Positions 30,948 to 42,924 of a stretch of 64,000 nucleotides of DNA are shown one piece after another. The DNA is from Distichodus sexfasciatus (Eukaryota > Chordata > Actinopteri > Characiformes > Distichodontidae). Made by a program: the position numbers and the translations under genes. The notes under the pieces were generated by a model that was not told the DNA's origin, did no database searches, and was given only the letters and a program-made list of their open reading frames with translations. The stretch lies in assembly GCA_032718565.1 (NCBI GenBank), contig JAVGVS010000537.1:167285-231284 (forward strand), given 5' to 3'. Within the stretch, counting starts at the first letter, position 1. Every line of letters begins with the position of its first letter.

Positions 30948-31300
30948 ATTGTAACTGCATCACTTTACCACCATTTGGAAAATGATTTACTCTGTGAATT
31001 CTCTGAAACACAACAGATGGACTTGTGGCACTGCAAACTTAGTAAGCTATAAATGCATATAAACGTTAACAATATTGAATTAAGCTGCAGCACTGCTATA
31101 ACACACACAATGATTAGAGTCCAGTATGAAGACATAACAGCTTAAATGTTGACTCAAGATCCAGAGTGACTTACAACAGTGCTTTGTAGTCCACGACTGT
31201 TCTTAGATCTGTAAACTATGTCAACAACTGTAGTTAAACCAAATTACCGCAGCCTAAGTTTTATACTTTAAGGAAAAATGGGTTAGAGAAAAATGAAAGT
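30948..31300. other. Unassigned host flank
   Basis: Host sequence to the right of the Polinton insertion; no feature is recognised. Confidence 0.4.
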
Positions 31301-31329
31301 TCACAGACAGACGTTAGTGAGGTTTTTTT

Positions 31330-32160
31330 TGTTTGTTTTTGTTTTTTTTGATGGGTAAGACAGCATAGATAGTAAGGGGTAAATTAATCCCCTAGATACT
31401 CTTTGAAGAGGTGTGTCTTCAGAAGACGTTTGAAGACAGCAAGGGACTCGGCCATTCTTACAGCAAGCGGAAGTTGGTTCCACCACTGAGGAGCCAGCAC
31501 TGCAAAGAGTCTTGAAGCATTTTTTCCTCTTCTCTTAAGTAGAGGTGGTTCCAAACGAGCAGCGGTTGATGCTCTCAGAGGCTGAGAAGTGACACGTTGT
31601 TTAATAAGTGCTGATAGGTAAGGAGGTGCTGTTCCAGTCTTGGCTTTAAAAGCAAGTGTTAAGGTTTTGAACCTGATGCGAGCAGCCACAGGGAGCCAGT
31701 GCAGGTTCCGAAGCAGAGGTGTGGTGTGTGTGAATTTAGAAACGCTGAAGATAAGTCTCGCAGCTGGGTTCTGGATCAGCTGAAGTGGTCGTGTTGCTTT
31801 CATTGAAAGTCCAGCCATTAGAGAGTTACAGTATTCCAACTTAGAGAGAACCAAGGACTGGACGAGAAGCTGAGTAGCTTCAGTGGTGAGAAAGGGGCGG
31901 ATTCTTCTGATGTTGTATAGGAGATATCTACAGGACCTAGTGAGGTCGCTAATGTGTGAAGACAATGACAGTTCGTCATCCAGAATGACACCTAGGTTTC
32001 TTGCCGTTTTTGAGGGGAAGATAACAGAGTTATCAAAAGAAATGGCAAGGTCAAGGTTTGGTGAAGGACTGCCTTTGATGTACAGTCTTGCTAGGATTTA
32101 ACTTGAGGTGGTGGGACGTCATCCAAGAAGAGATGTCAGCTAGACACTCCAGCACTGTTG
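31330..32160 (-). pseudogene. L2-clade LINE, C-terminal RT region, 5'-truncated
   Basis: A 193-codon open frame (31384-31965) has the typical end of L2-like RTs: LEYCNSLMAGL, LQLIQNPAARL, LHWLPVAARIRFK and WWNQLPLAVR. Upstream on the minus strand (to about 32160) a TSHHLKLNPSKT segment follows, with frame changes between. The element ends in a T-rich run (its A tail) at about 31322-31350. The catalytic box is absent, so it is a dead 5'-truncated copy. Confidence 0.85.
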
Positions 32161-33804
32161 TAATCCTTTTTCTGCACAGTAATTGCTGTTCTTACCTTTA
32201 CAGTGTTGTTTCATGTCAACAATTTTATAGCAAACACATCTTAGTGAATGTGCACTACATGGGTGTCTCAGGCACTTTTCAAAAGCCTTCGTTTCGCCCA
32301 CCTCCCTTTTGCCATGCGGAATATAGTGTATGATCAGTCTATCCATGTAGCACTGTTTCCAGTGCTTCCCCCACACAAGTACACCTTGCTGCAGCCTGCG
32401 GGATGGGGCGAGGCGAGATGTCACGAATGGACATATAAGGACAAATCCTCAAACACTCCGATACTCCAGAAGTATGAATGTGCATTCAAGTAGAATAAGA
32501 ATGAAAAGCAATAATTTGCGCATTAAAATGTATAACCTGCCAGAGATACGCAGAAAGTTAGTACGAGAAATGCAAGTCTAAAATGCTTGTTTTTCTGCAG
32601 CAAGGACCCTCTCAGTGCTTTGACATAAAACCCATTCCACTTGATGTTAAGAAAACACCCACACCGCCTCACAGCAGTCCACAGACGGCTCAAACATGGA
32701 CGAGGAAGTAACGTCAGACCCATTGCCTTCTCAACATGTTCAGCTTTTTTCTAAAGCCTCACTGTTATATCGTGAAATATGTTAGATAAAGTATGAACTT
32801 AAAATGTAAAACGCCATAGTATCATTATTAACTAAGATATCAATAACTGATTTAGGTAAATGTAAAAATTAAAACCCATATTTACAAAAAGGTGTATTTT
32901 TTTAATACTATTTCATATTAGCCTTTGACTGTAGACCAAAGTGTTTATTACTTTTAGTCACATTTTGTTCATTTCTCCTTCATAGTTTACACTGTAGTCG
33001 ACGAAAATAAGTTATTCAAGTTTTAATTACTTTACGCGAACTAAAGTTAACCAACTTTACACATCAGGGTTAACAACGTTAGCCTGCATTAAGATTTTGC
33101 GTGTGATAGAAAAACAAAACTTTCTTTCATGTTATTGTCTCTCGAATATTGACATTTCACTTGATGACTGGCCAATAACGTAGAATATCAAGCTTTATAG
33201 GTTTTATAGACGCACTATTTCATTTAACAGTTAACAAATTTACTGTGGCATAGATAACAGGGTGGTGTGCCTCAAAAATACCTGTGCTTTTATTCTTTTA
33301 TTCTTTCATGTGGGTAGAATTCCCAATGCAGTCCAAAGCCAACCGTGTTTGCGCTGAAGCTAGATATCATTCACTGTGTACATTTTATGACTCGTTTCCT
33401 AAAGCCTCAATGTTCAAGCTGTATGAATGGGTTGCCCTTTGTTCAGCAGCCCAATTGTGGTACAGGCCTGACTAGACTGAGTGGAGTAGGCTTCAGGATG
33501 TGTGATAGGTGCAATGGCTACCTAAAGTGCAAGTAGTGTGTGTGATGGTTGTACTAGGATTGTGTGACACTGCTCCCTACTCTCCCAAGTCTAACTAAAC
33601 AGGTGAGGTGCCCCTAAATAGCCCACAATACTGATGGAGCAAAATCTAAAAATTTATTATTTCAACTACTGACCAAAAAACACTTTACAATACTGGTCCA
33701 CAAATAAGCATATACTAATGCCTAAGTAATCATGAGTTAATGCATTTTCTAACTATTCACACATCAGGATATACTGCAGCATGTACCTTAACACCCAATG
33801 AAGT
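32161..33804. other. Unassigned non-coding stretch
   Basis: No gene is recognised in about 1.6 kb. A/T-rich between 32750 and 33250; short open frames have no family resemblance. Confidence 0.4.
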
Positions 33805-33809
33805 CATAC

Positions 33810-34219
33810 TGTAAGAGCCCAGCCCAGACCCAGGGAGGAGTCCACCTCATCAGACTCCAGCTCCAGATCGTCACAGCAACCTCTGCGCACCAGACCTACG
33901 TCACCGGAGTATTAGCCTATCAGGGACGACCTTCCAGTATTTAAAGACCCTTAGTCTCTATTGTTGTTTGCGAAGTATTGTTATGCCTTGTGCTACGTAC
34001 CGAGCGTTTCTTGTGTTTGCCTGTTTTCGGTTTGACCCTTGCTTTCTGTTTTTGGATTACCCCTCTGCCTCTGACGATTCGGAATTGTTTGCCTCGTGGA
34101 CTGTGTATTTTGGTACTGACCCCTGCCTGAATAAACCTGCGATTTTTCGACAATTCACCCCTGTGCCTATGACCTGGTTTTATCGACTCTGCGTTTGGGT
34201 TCACCTGCCTGTCGTTACA
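33810..34219 (+). mobile_element. Solo LTR 1 with CATAC target duplication
   Basis: A 410-bp sequence begins TGTAAGAGCCCAGCCC and ends GTCGTTACA, flanked by CATAC at 33805-33809 and 34220-34224. Inside are a TATA-like 'tatttaaag' at about 33940 and AATAAA at about 34130, the layout of an LTR. No internal retroviral genes adjoin it, so it is a solo LTR left by recombination. The superfamily is not determined. Confidence 0.85.
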
Positions 34220-34603
34220 CATACATGATTAAGCATGACAAAATTTTATTGTTACCTATTAACACATTTCAGACCAGATTAATTAATTACACAGTAATTA
34301 ATAGTATACTCTCTATTGCTCTGTTGTTTTACAAAAGTTCAATGTGAAGACAGGGCCCTAAACTAGGTGTTCAACAATTTCAAGGTGCTTTTCAGCATAT
34401 GTCATATCTCTTTGAGGGTGTTATGACACCAGCACACTTGGTACTCAACACTTAACAGTTCCACATCAGCTACATGGAACAGTGCAACTCATTCTCTGAG
34501 CTGTTCCATAATGCAATGTCTGCTTTCAGTCAAATTATAGTCAACTGTTCACAACACAGAAAACAGCCACCTCTGGATTCTCATTGATATACCCATGATC
34601 TAG

Positions 34604-35014
34604 TGTAATAGCAGGCAGGTGAACCCAAATGCAGAGTCGACAGAACCAGGTTGCAGGCACAGGGGTAGATTGACGAAAAACCAAGAGTTCATTCAGGCAG
34701 AGGTCAGAACCAAAAAACACAGTCCATGAAGCAAACAAATCCAAATCGCCAGAAGCAGAGGGGTAATCCAAAAACAGAAAGCATGGGTCAAAACAGAGAC
34801 AGGCAAACACAAGAAACGCTCGGTATGTAGCACAAGGCATAACAATACTTCGCAGAGACTGGTTGTACATGAAAGGCCTTATATAAAGGTTCTATGGATG
34901 TGATTGGTTTAGAATTCTGGTGACGTAGATCTGGTAAACTGGGATTGTTGTGAAGGTCCGGAACTGGAGTCCGATGAGGCAGACTCCTCCCTTGGTCTGG
35001 GCTGGGATCTTACA
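34604..35014 (-). mobile_element. Solo LTR 2, inverted, with TCTAG target duplication
   Basis: Same family as 33810-34219 but in opposite orientation, 411 bp, flanked by TCTAG at 34599-34603 and 35015-35019. On the minus strand it begins TGTAAGATCCCAGCCC; its TATA-like element differs from copy 1 (tatataag near 34870). Separate target duplications show two independent insertions. Confidence 0.85.
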
Positions 35015-35159
35015 TCTAGATTGCTACATTCTCAAATATCCATACTTTATTTTCATTACATGTGTACTTCACCAGTTAGTTAATGATGAGTTAGCAAACT
35101 ATTATTTATTATATTAACAGCTCATTAGGTAACTGAAAATAGCTAAAATTTAATTAAGC

Positions 35160-36604
35160 ATACGTTTAACAAGATTACAAGGTGACAAGATGGCGTGGCC
35201 ACGTCCAGACGCCTTCCCGACTGCTCCGTACAGACTGTGCTCATTTTATGTTATTTATTTGTTTTTTCTACTTTCTTGTGCACAAAAGTCATCGGGGTTA
35301 GTTACCTATGACAGTAGAACACTACTGGAAATAGGAAATCAGATTTCGCTCTTAATTTCGACCGATTTTAAGCCTGACCCGTCGTGGCCACCTGAGATAC
35401 TACGGGGCACGGATGACAACAATGGACGCGACGCTGACCCGCGGCGCAGAACAAAGAAGCGCCGGGGGAAACGTGGCGGTGTCCGCAACAGAATGAGAGA
35501 GCGAGCTCATCGCACACCACTACCGAGTATCCTGCTGGCTAATGTTCAGTCACTGGATAAAAAGTTAGACGATCTACGGGCCAGAGTTACTCTCCTACGC
35601 GACATGAGGGATTGTAACATGCTGTGCTTTACTGAAACATGGCTGACCCCCACCGTGCCGGACCGAGCTGTTACACCGTGTCGGACTCATTCTGTGTTCG
35701 GCACGGACAGAACGGCGGAGTCCAACAAGGCTAAAGGTGGAGGAGTGTGTTTCATGATCAACAACAAGTGTTGCAACGCACGGAGTGTTTCTACTCTCTC
35801 CAGCCAGTGCTCGCCTCTGGAATATCTGAGCATTAAGTGTCACCCCTTCTACCTGCCTCACGAGTTCACCTCGGTCATCGCCACGGCGCTCTACATCCCA
35901 CCCCATGCGGACACAGGTACAGCTTTATCCGAACTGCACGATGTGCTGTGTGCGCTCCAAAACAAACACCTGGACGCAGCGCTCATTGTAGCAGGGGACT
36001 TTAATAAGGCAAATCTCAAACAAGTTATGGCAAACATTTATCAACATGTTTGACAAGAGGAAACAACATACTGGACCACTGTTACATGCTGTATAAGCAG
36101 GCTTATAAAGTTTCTTTTCAGCCAGCTTTCTGAAAATCCGACCATTCCGCCATTTTCCTCATACCGGAATATCAACAAAGCTTTTGTCGTGAGGCTCCGG
36201 TCATGAGGGAGGTGCAACGCTGGTCTGCCCAATCAGAGGCTACGCTGCAGGATGTACTTGATGACATAGACTGGGACATGTTCCGAGCCTGCGCAGACGA
36301 CATCAACGAGTTTGCGGATGTAGCAGTTAGCTTCATCCTTGCGAACGAAGTCTTCCCAATGGTAAGAGTTAGAACCTTTCCTAACCAGAAGCCGTGTGTG
36401 GACAGATCGATTCGTGCCGCTGTGAACGCCCGGACTGCTGTTTACAACACCGCTCTCATTACCGGCGATATGAGCGCTTATAAAGTGGCCTCCTATGAAC
36501 TTCGCTGCTGGATTCGAGTTTGCAAGCACAATTTCAAGCAGCGAATCGAATCGCAATTTCATCAGGGTGATGCACGAAGTTTGTGGCATGGACTGTCACA
36601 ATGA
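35160..36604 (+). pseudogene. Rex1/CR1-like LINE, 5' half (endonuclease and start of RT), 3'-truncated
   Basis: A 287-codon open frame from 35190 has a basic N-terminal region (RRRTKKRRGKRGG) and an apurinic-like endonuclease domain: LLANVQSLDKK, CFTETWLTP, GGGVCFMINN and AGDFNKAN. After a deletion and frame change at about 36050, a second stretch (36203-36604) continues into the endonuclease-RT linker and then stops abruptly. The RT palm is missing. The loss of the 3' rather than 5' part is unusual for LINE insertions and suggests later deletion or recombination. Confidence 0.8.
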
Positions 36605-38700
36605 TGGCAAAATTGGGGGAAAAACAGGAGAACTGAGGCAATCAAAACCAGGGCAAAACTGGAGGCAACAAAAAGCAGGGCAAAATACATGTAATAATCA
36701 AGGCAAAAAGGCACAAGGAAAACAGGACGAGGACAGGACAGTGTCAAAATAAAGATGGGGCTCGTGCTCCCAGCTTACGACACAAAAAGATGGGAATCCT
36801 CCATGGGGAAACAGAAAGAGGACTCTCCTGATGCTCCAAGACCCACAAGGTAAACTGAGACAATTCAGACACTCAAACCAAGCAGTAGCCTGATCGGACC
36901 AGGGTTTACTGGGAGACACGAGCCTGGGGAGAAACACAAGAAAGGTAGGTGAACAACATGAAGGAAATCCAAAAACTGAGTCCAAAGTAATCAACAAAGC
37001 AATGGAGACAAAATAGCGACTAGTAGACAAGAACAAAGTCAACGTAAATCCAAACCACACAAAGTATGAGGTTGACAAACACAGGGAGACACAGGTCAAA
37101 CTGGATTAATGTAGCTGAAGGAAAATATTTGGGATGAGCATAATAGTGATTGCCTTACTGTAAACAGCCAACAGTAGGGGGCGCATGGGCTATAAAAACA
37201 TGAGGTTTGGTCAGACATTTCTGTTGCCGGACTTCTGCTTTCCCTGCAGGTATGGTTGCATGCTGTTTTTGTAATAGGACAAATGCTTATTATGCTTAGC
37301 TTCTAATTGGAAACTGGTTAATGTTGCCGTAGAGCAGTGGAGTTGCGTGTGGCAAGTCGCAACGTGACAATTACGGCTAAGTTGGACAATACGGCTGTGT
37401 CGCTTCTCATCTAGGCACAAGTTTGCCCGGTTAGTATGTGGTTAAATGACCTCCCTTAAGGTGAACTATTTTATTGTTTTAAATTTATGCTTTATTATTA
37501 TAGGGTGGTGTCTTGTGGGGCATTCGATTCCGTTCCTCTGGGTGTGCTGCTGCTTTGCCTATATTAATTTGCGCCGCTTGTGTCGCTTCTGTTTGGGTTT
37601 GCTGCGCATCGCTTCATTACAGACCACGGACCTGCCCGCTTTTCTCACCGCTGAAGGCCGGGTGGTGGCGAGCGTGTGTGTGCCGACGTTGTGTCCCCTG
37701 TTTCAGTGGGTTTTGTGTTTTTTTGTATTTTTGGCGTGTTGTCTTGATTGATTGATTTTCTGGTTTGTGTGTTTCATATTCTTGGTTTGTGTGGGCAAGC
37801 TGTTCCTTTTGTCAGTCCTGTAATCTTTTTTTGTATTATTATTTAGATCTTGTCAGTTGGTGTAATAGTGATTTGAATTTGAGATTTTGTTATTTTGCTA
37901 TTAATCCTTGTTTTTTTCCTTCATGCAGAAGCTGAGCACCTAAGTTGGTGGTCCTGGCAACTCGGGGTGGCGGTCTTTAGTTTCTTTGGTGTGCTGTGTT
38001 TTCCGCTCAGGTTGTGTTTATTATATTTCTAGTTATCTGCACATGATTCTGGGTGATTTCATTTTGGTTTCCGGGTACCTCCTCCCCTTGTCCCAGTATC
38101 CCCAGTGGTAAGTCTGAGCTCTGCAGGAAGTTGTTGTCTTTATTTTCATTTTTGATTAAATATTTACTTGGAGTATTGTTTTGGGTGACCAACATATTTT
38201 AAGAGTCTGTTTTTATGAAGAATTAAATTTGGTATTAATGGTTGGAACCACGTCTCCATGCTTTTATTGAGTTTTTATTTATCCAGTGTAGGCTCTTTAT
38301 TGGCAGCCAAGTAAGCCTTGAGAAAGGCTGTTGGAGTAGCCTTTAAAAAGGCTTTTGGGGTCATTACAGAGCTTGTCATTGTTTCACATGAACACGTAGG
38401 AGTGACTCACTGCATACAGCTCTTCACACACCCACAATACCTCCTCACATTGAAGCAACCGGCCCGCTCCACACTACTCATGACCCTTTTCACGACTATG
38501 GGAGTGGGCACACAAACTACACAAACTAGTACCTAAAATAAAGATATGGACTAAATAAACATAGGGCCCAACATTTAACATTACGAAACACATTGGTAAA
38601 CACAGGAGGTGACATTTAACACAGTCAAAATGACAGGGCATTATGGGAAATACTGATGTCAAACACTGACTTCAGTCCCCCCAAAATAGACCTAACAACA
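36605..38700. other. Unidentified repetitive-looking stretch
   Basis: 36605-37110 is A/G-rich 'ggcaaaaactggagg', 'ggacaggac', 'caggtcaaactgg' text that resembles an LTR-element leader read backwards, but no boundary or coding part was established. 37200-38260 is T-rich with no recognised gene. Confidence 0.3.
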
Positions 38701-40429
38701 TCCATGCTTGAAGCCTTTTTACCTGTCAGCGTGTCAGAGTAGAGAAAAGCCAATCATAATAACAATAGATCAGTACTTAAGTCTCATTCCGTATTTATGT
38801 CACACCTGTCATCACAGTCTGATATTTTATATTCTTTCTTTCTTTTTTCAAAATAAAGATCCAAAAAGCAACATGTTCTGAATACCGTAACCAGGGGCGC
38901 AGGTAAGGGGGGATAAGTCTGGATGATTCATGGGGCCCAGCATTCCAGGGCGGGGGAGTGTATTTAGTAACAATATTTGTGACTCTGCATGGCAAAACCA
39001 GTCGCTTGTCGCAACGGAGGTTTCCGAGAAAAACGAGCGTTTATGTTGCGTGGGGTAAAATTTTGGATTTTTTGTTTTTAGTGTTTTGAAACAGTGGAAG
39101 GTCTATACTGTACTGTTGTGAATAAATTTGGCTGAAAAACTTACCCTTTCCATCCTAAAAACGTGACTTTCTTGAGGTGAGGAATTCAATTCCAGCAGAA
39201 TGTTAAAAGTTTCTGTTTTGACCGCTCTACTTCAATATTTACGGTAAATCCACTGGTTGACTAGCGTGAAGATATTTCTCCGGAATCCATCTTCGTCTCC
39301 CGAGTTCAGTTAACCTAACGCAGGTAGGCTATCCGTGTGGCTGTGAATGCAGCGTAGGCTACCGTAAATGCAAACGTAGCCGCGACCGCACCAAGCGTCT
39401 GTGAGTGCTACGGCGATAGTCAACTTCAAAGGCAGATTTCTCCGTTTCTCACTTGGCGTGACAGGAGAAACCCGACTCCTTTGAATGTTGATATCTCAGT
39501 CATATGTCATTTGATATAGGTATCGCTTTGAAGGTTGATTTATGCCCTTTCATAAAAATAACATAATAATTCAATTATGAAATTTTGCGACAAGCGGTTT
39601 TGCCGTGCAGTCACATTTGTATAGCCTGACTGCCCATAGTCCCCCCACCTTCAGCACTTGGTACGGCCCAATTTACGTTACTGAGAAAGCTCCACTACTT
39701 GTGCACAGATTGTCAGCAGACATGCCCAAGTCCACATTTAAAGATGAATAAGTTTGTAGTGTAGTCTCCACCTAGGTGGCAGGCTGGCAGCTACCTGAAA
39801 CAGGCTAGGTTAACAACAGTAAATAAGTAGCCTAAAGGCATGCCTTACAGATCATGCAGCACCAGGAAAGCCCCCCAGCCATGTTAGGTCAACACAGGAT
39901 TTGGAAGAAGGTGAGCACTATAGTAGCCTAAAAGATTATTCACAGTCTCCAGATAAAATGTTCAGAGTTAATGGTCAATATATGTTGAAATTGCCGCTCC
40001 CTTGGTCTATAATTGTAATGCATTTTCCTATCATAATGATGATATGGTTTGTTTGTTTATTTTAATATAAAAGGTTATTTTGTTTGGCCTGTAGGTTATC
40101 TATGCCCTCATCTCATCCAAACATTTAGTCTATTCTCCTATGTAAGATGCAGTTGGCTATTCATTACAACATGTACATTATGTACATCAATAAAATATCA
40201 GCAAGTCTATGTGAAATTTTCTAGCTACCCCCAGTTAGATGTTAACTTAATACTGCATCTAGTGTTCAATAATAATAATAATCATGACAGGGTATAATAG
40301 TGCCTTATGAAATACAATTTATTGTATGCCTTTCCCTCCAGTAACAGTAACTGGGAGAGTGCAAAACTCCTTAGAGCAATCATCAATCAACTCACCAATA
40401 TTCAATACAAAATGATCATTTAAATGATA
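38701..40429. other. Mostly unassigned; small pieces shared with blocks further right
   Basis: 'ctttttacctgtcagcgtgt' (38717) recurs at 45381 and 61437; 'cattccgtatttatgtcac' (38785) resembles 51365; 'ttctgaataccgtaacc' (38877) resembles 57150. The rest is unassigned. Confidence 0.4.
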
Positions 40430-40680
40430 TTTTTACATTATATTTGAAAGGGATTGTGAAATACAGACACTAGGTTACTTAGGCAGAATCTGAGATCAGG
40501 TGGCAAGTCACAGACTAGCTGTGCAAGACACAGAGTGCAAGTCTCATTGTTTTGAATTTGCATGTAGGGGATTTTGGCTACATGAGTGTGTAGTAACATT
40601 AATTCCACAACTTGGTCAACCATAATAAGCAGAAACATCCAAACCAGCCTTTGAAAGTTCACTTTCTAATGTTTTTTTTT
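40430..40680. repeat. Duplicated block B, copy 1
   Basis: 'aaatgatatttttacattatattt' and 'agacactaggtt..cttaggcagaatctgagatca' with 'gtgcaagacacagag' recur at 50500-50640 and 61715-61860. It belongs to the shared flanking material of the 40-64 kb array. Confidence 0.7.
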
Positions 40681-40784
40681 TTTTTTAATTCTGCATTTAT
40701 ACAGTTTTGCTATTAATTGCCTATCATGTTTGCGATGTCTTAGTTGGAATGGAAATTTTGAATATTTACAATGAGCATGAACAA

Positions 40785-41200
40785 AATGTGCTAAAAACCC
40801 ACTTAAATGTCAAACCGAATCTATCGAAAGGCCACTAAATATTATCAGAGGGAATGCCCAACTTTCAATTAATTGTTGGTTTTTAATTTCAAGTTTCTGC
40901 AATACATCATTCCACAATATTAAAGGTAAAATATATATTTTTGCAGGTGTAGTAACTGCTTTTCAAGAAAGACATCACTGTATATTATTTTATCAGGGAA
41001 GTAAAATGATCTTCACAACACCAGTGGATTCAATTGATCTATTCATTTAATATGCAGTTTAGTTTTTGAACATATTCACATCAGATATTTATTAAAATAT
41101 TTAAGAATATACTGACCAAAAGTACAGGAAATTGCAGATATTTCAACTTTCCTTTGATTTCACAATCACACTCTCAGCTTTTTACAACATCCATCTTTTT
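40785..41200. repeat. Duplicated block A, copy 1 (3' flank of crystallin/aerolysin locus)
   Basis: It matches 47880-48290 and 63000-63350 over about 400 bp ('gggaatgcccaactttcaatt', 'caagtttctgcaataca', 'tactgaccaaaagtacagg'). In the copy at the right edge, this block leads into the 3' end of a crystallin/aerolysin gene. No gene remains next to this copy. Confidence 0.75.
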
Positions 41201-41924
41201 ATTGTTCATATTAAAAACCATCTTTCTTCAAACAGCACATAAAGGTGATTTCCTATTTTCCCCACATTGGGTGCTACATTAATTAATTTTTCAGCTTAGA
41301 ATCAGGGCTAATTCCAAGTTTTGCTCACTAGGGGCGAAACCATTAAGGCTTACATAGCCTATTTTGGCCACATAAGTGTGTGTTAATATTAATATTAAGT
41401 TGTATTTTCTCCTGTCTTGTTCCATTGAGTAGCCTTATTCCGTTCTTTTCCTCTTTCTCCATAGACCCAAGGGGAGTATCACAACTGTTCTGCAGGGGCG
41501 AGTCAGCGGACCTGCGTCCCCCTTTTATGCACTTCACACCATATTTGTAGTGGTAATATGAACTCCATTATTGCTGTGAGCACAAGTTTTTTTGCAGTGT
41601 GTGTGTGCGTGTTTGTGTGTGGATAGGCACCAGAACCAAGAGCATGTGGGTGTTGGCTACACTCTCCCTCCAGGACAGGTAATCTCCCCCTTACAATTGG
41701 ATACTTCTTTGATTTGTATCCTTGGTGGCAGGCAGTGTCTTCCCTGCACGCCGTTTAGCGCAGTGTTCCATTGACTGGATCTTGAGGTGAGGTGGCGTAG
41801 TCAGTACCCTAGAACCAACACTCCCTAGCTTACTTAACTAGACATGTCTTTCTTGACACGTGTCAGCCCATGTGTGTGCATGTATGTCACCTGATTTGCC
41901 ATTGGACATGGTGGGTAATGGATC

Positions 41925-42060
41925 TCACTTTAATTTTGCTAGACAGCGTTTATGGTTTAGATTGTCAGTTGATTAGGGAGAAGTGCGCAATTTGGTTTCT
42001 TGTTAGTAGCCAAACAATTAACTAAACCATAACTAACGTCTCTTTTCCACTTTCTTTAAA
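41925..42060. repeat. Duplicated block D, copy 1
   Basis: 'tagacagcgtttatggtttagattgtcagttgattaggg' and 'ccataactaacgtctcttttccac' recur at 62455-62600. In the second copy a tRNA-SINE follows at the point where this copy runs into RTE-end sequence. Confidence 0.75.
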
Positions 42061-42104
42061 CTACACATACTTTAGGGGAGACAGATAATTCGCTTACTTT
42101 CGCA

Positions 42105-42185
42105 TACTTTTATGGAGACAGATAATTCGCTGTGGCAACCCCTGAAGGGAAAAGCTGAAAGAGGAAGAAGAAAAAATCCTTTTCT
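42105..42185 (+). repeat. RTE LINE 3'-end fragment
   Basis: 'attcgctgtggcaacccctgaagggaaaagctgaaagaggaagaag' is the inverse of the 3' end of the RTE element at 57640-57690, with the same GAA-type tail. It is a very short 5'-truncated insertion. Confidence 0.75.
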
Positions 42186-42599
42186 TCAAGTCAAGAGCAC
42201 CATCTATTGGTGCCAAAACTTACTGCAAATGGTTCATGAAGCTTCATCTGCACATCACTAATTGTGAGGTATGTTGAATGTTGTTAAAGTTCATTCACAT
42301 AACAAATCAACTCACCAATATTCAATATAAAAATATAACTGCAACCAGTGATTACGGGGGTCATGCAGTTTGGGACTGGTGCAATTTTTTTTTTTTGCCT
42401 GAGTAGTGGGAGGGGTACCAGACCTACCTGCCAAATTTCAAAGCTGTAGCCCATCCAGAGCCGGATTTCTATGACACAGTGTGTGGCATTGCAGTCCTAT
42501 GCCAAGCCCACCACATTTATTTGCATATTACAAAAATATGAAGACCTAAATTAAAAATGTGCTCGATAATAATTAAAGAAGAATGTCTTGGGATTCAAC

Positions 42600-42920
42600 A
42601 GATACCAATTGCATGTACACTGGATAAAAATCCAGGGACAAGTTCGCAAGAGATCACTATCTGTTCTCCGGTTCTGTTTGTATGCTCATACACCTCTTCT
42701 CACCTTGTACGAAGATACTACGTCACTGAAAGAGGCATGCATCAAGTTGGTCTCGGAGTAGAGATCAATACTCTTGCCTTGATAGTTTGGGTGTTCATAC
42801 AGGATTATATGAGGGTTAGACAGATGCATTGTCAAAGGCTGTAATGAGGAAATACTGTCGTTGATGTGCAGAGTGGCATACTCCCCCTCCTCATAGGGAA
42901 CTTGTGATCCTTGTCAGGTG
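42600..42920 (-). pseudogene. Fragment of a crystallin/aerolysin paralogue
   Basis: The minus strand codes for YEEGEYATL, SISSLQPLTMHLSNPHIILY and EHPNYQGKS, then ETNLMHASFSD and SSYKVRRG, aligning with residues about 57-126 of the intact protein (YEEGEYNSV, LSNPQITLYEHSDYGG, ETNLGLGSFND). A more diverged piece with YEHTNRTGEQ may extend it to about 42600 after a frame change. Both the N-terminal motif and the aerolysin domain are missing, and an L2 LINE begins right beside it at about 42920. Clear pseudogene. Confidence 0.85.
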
Positions 42921-42924
42921 TGGT

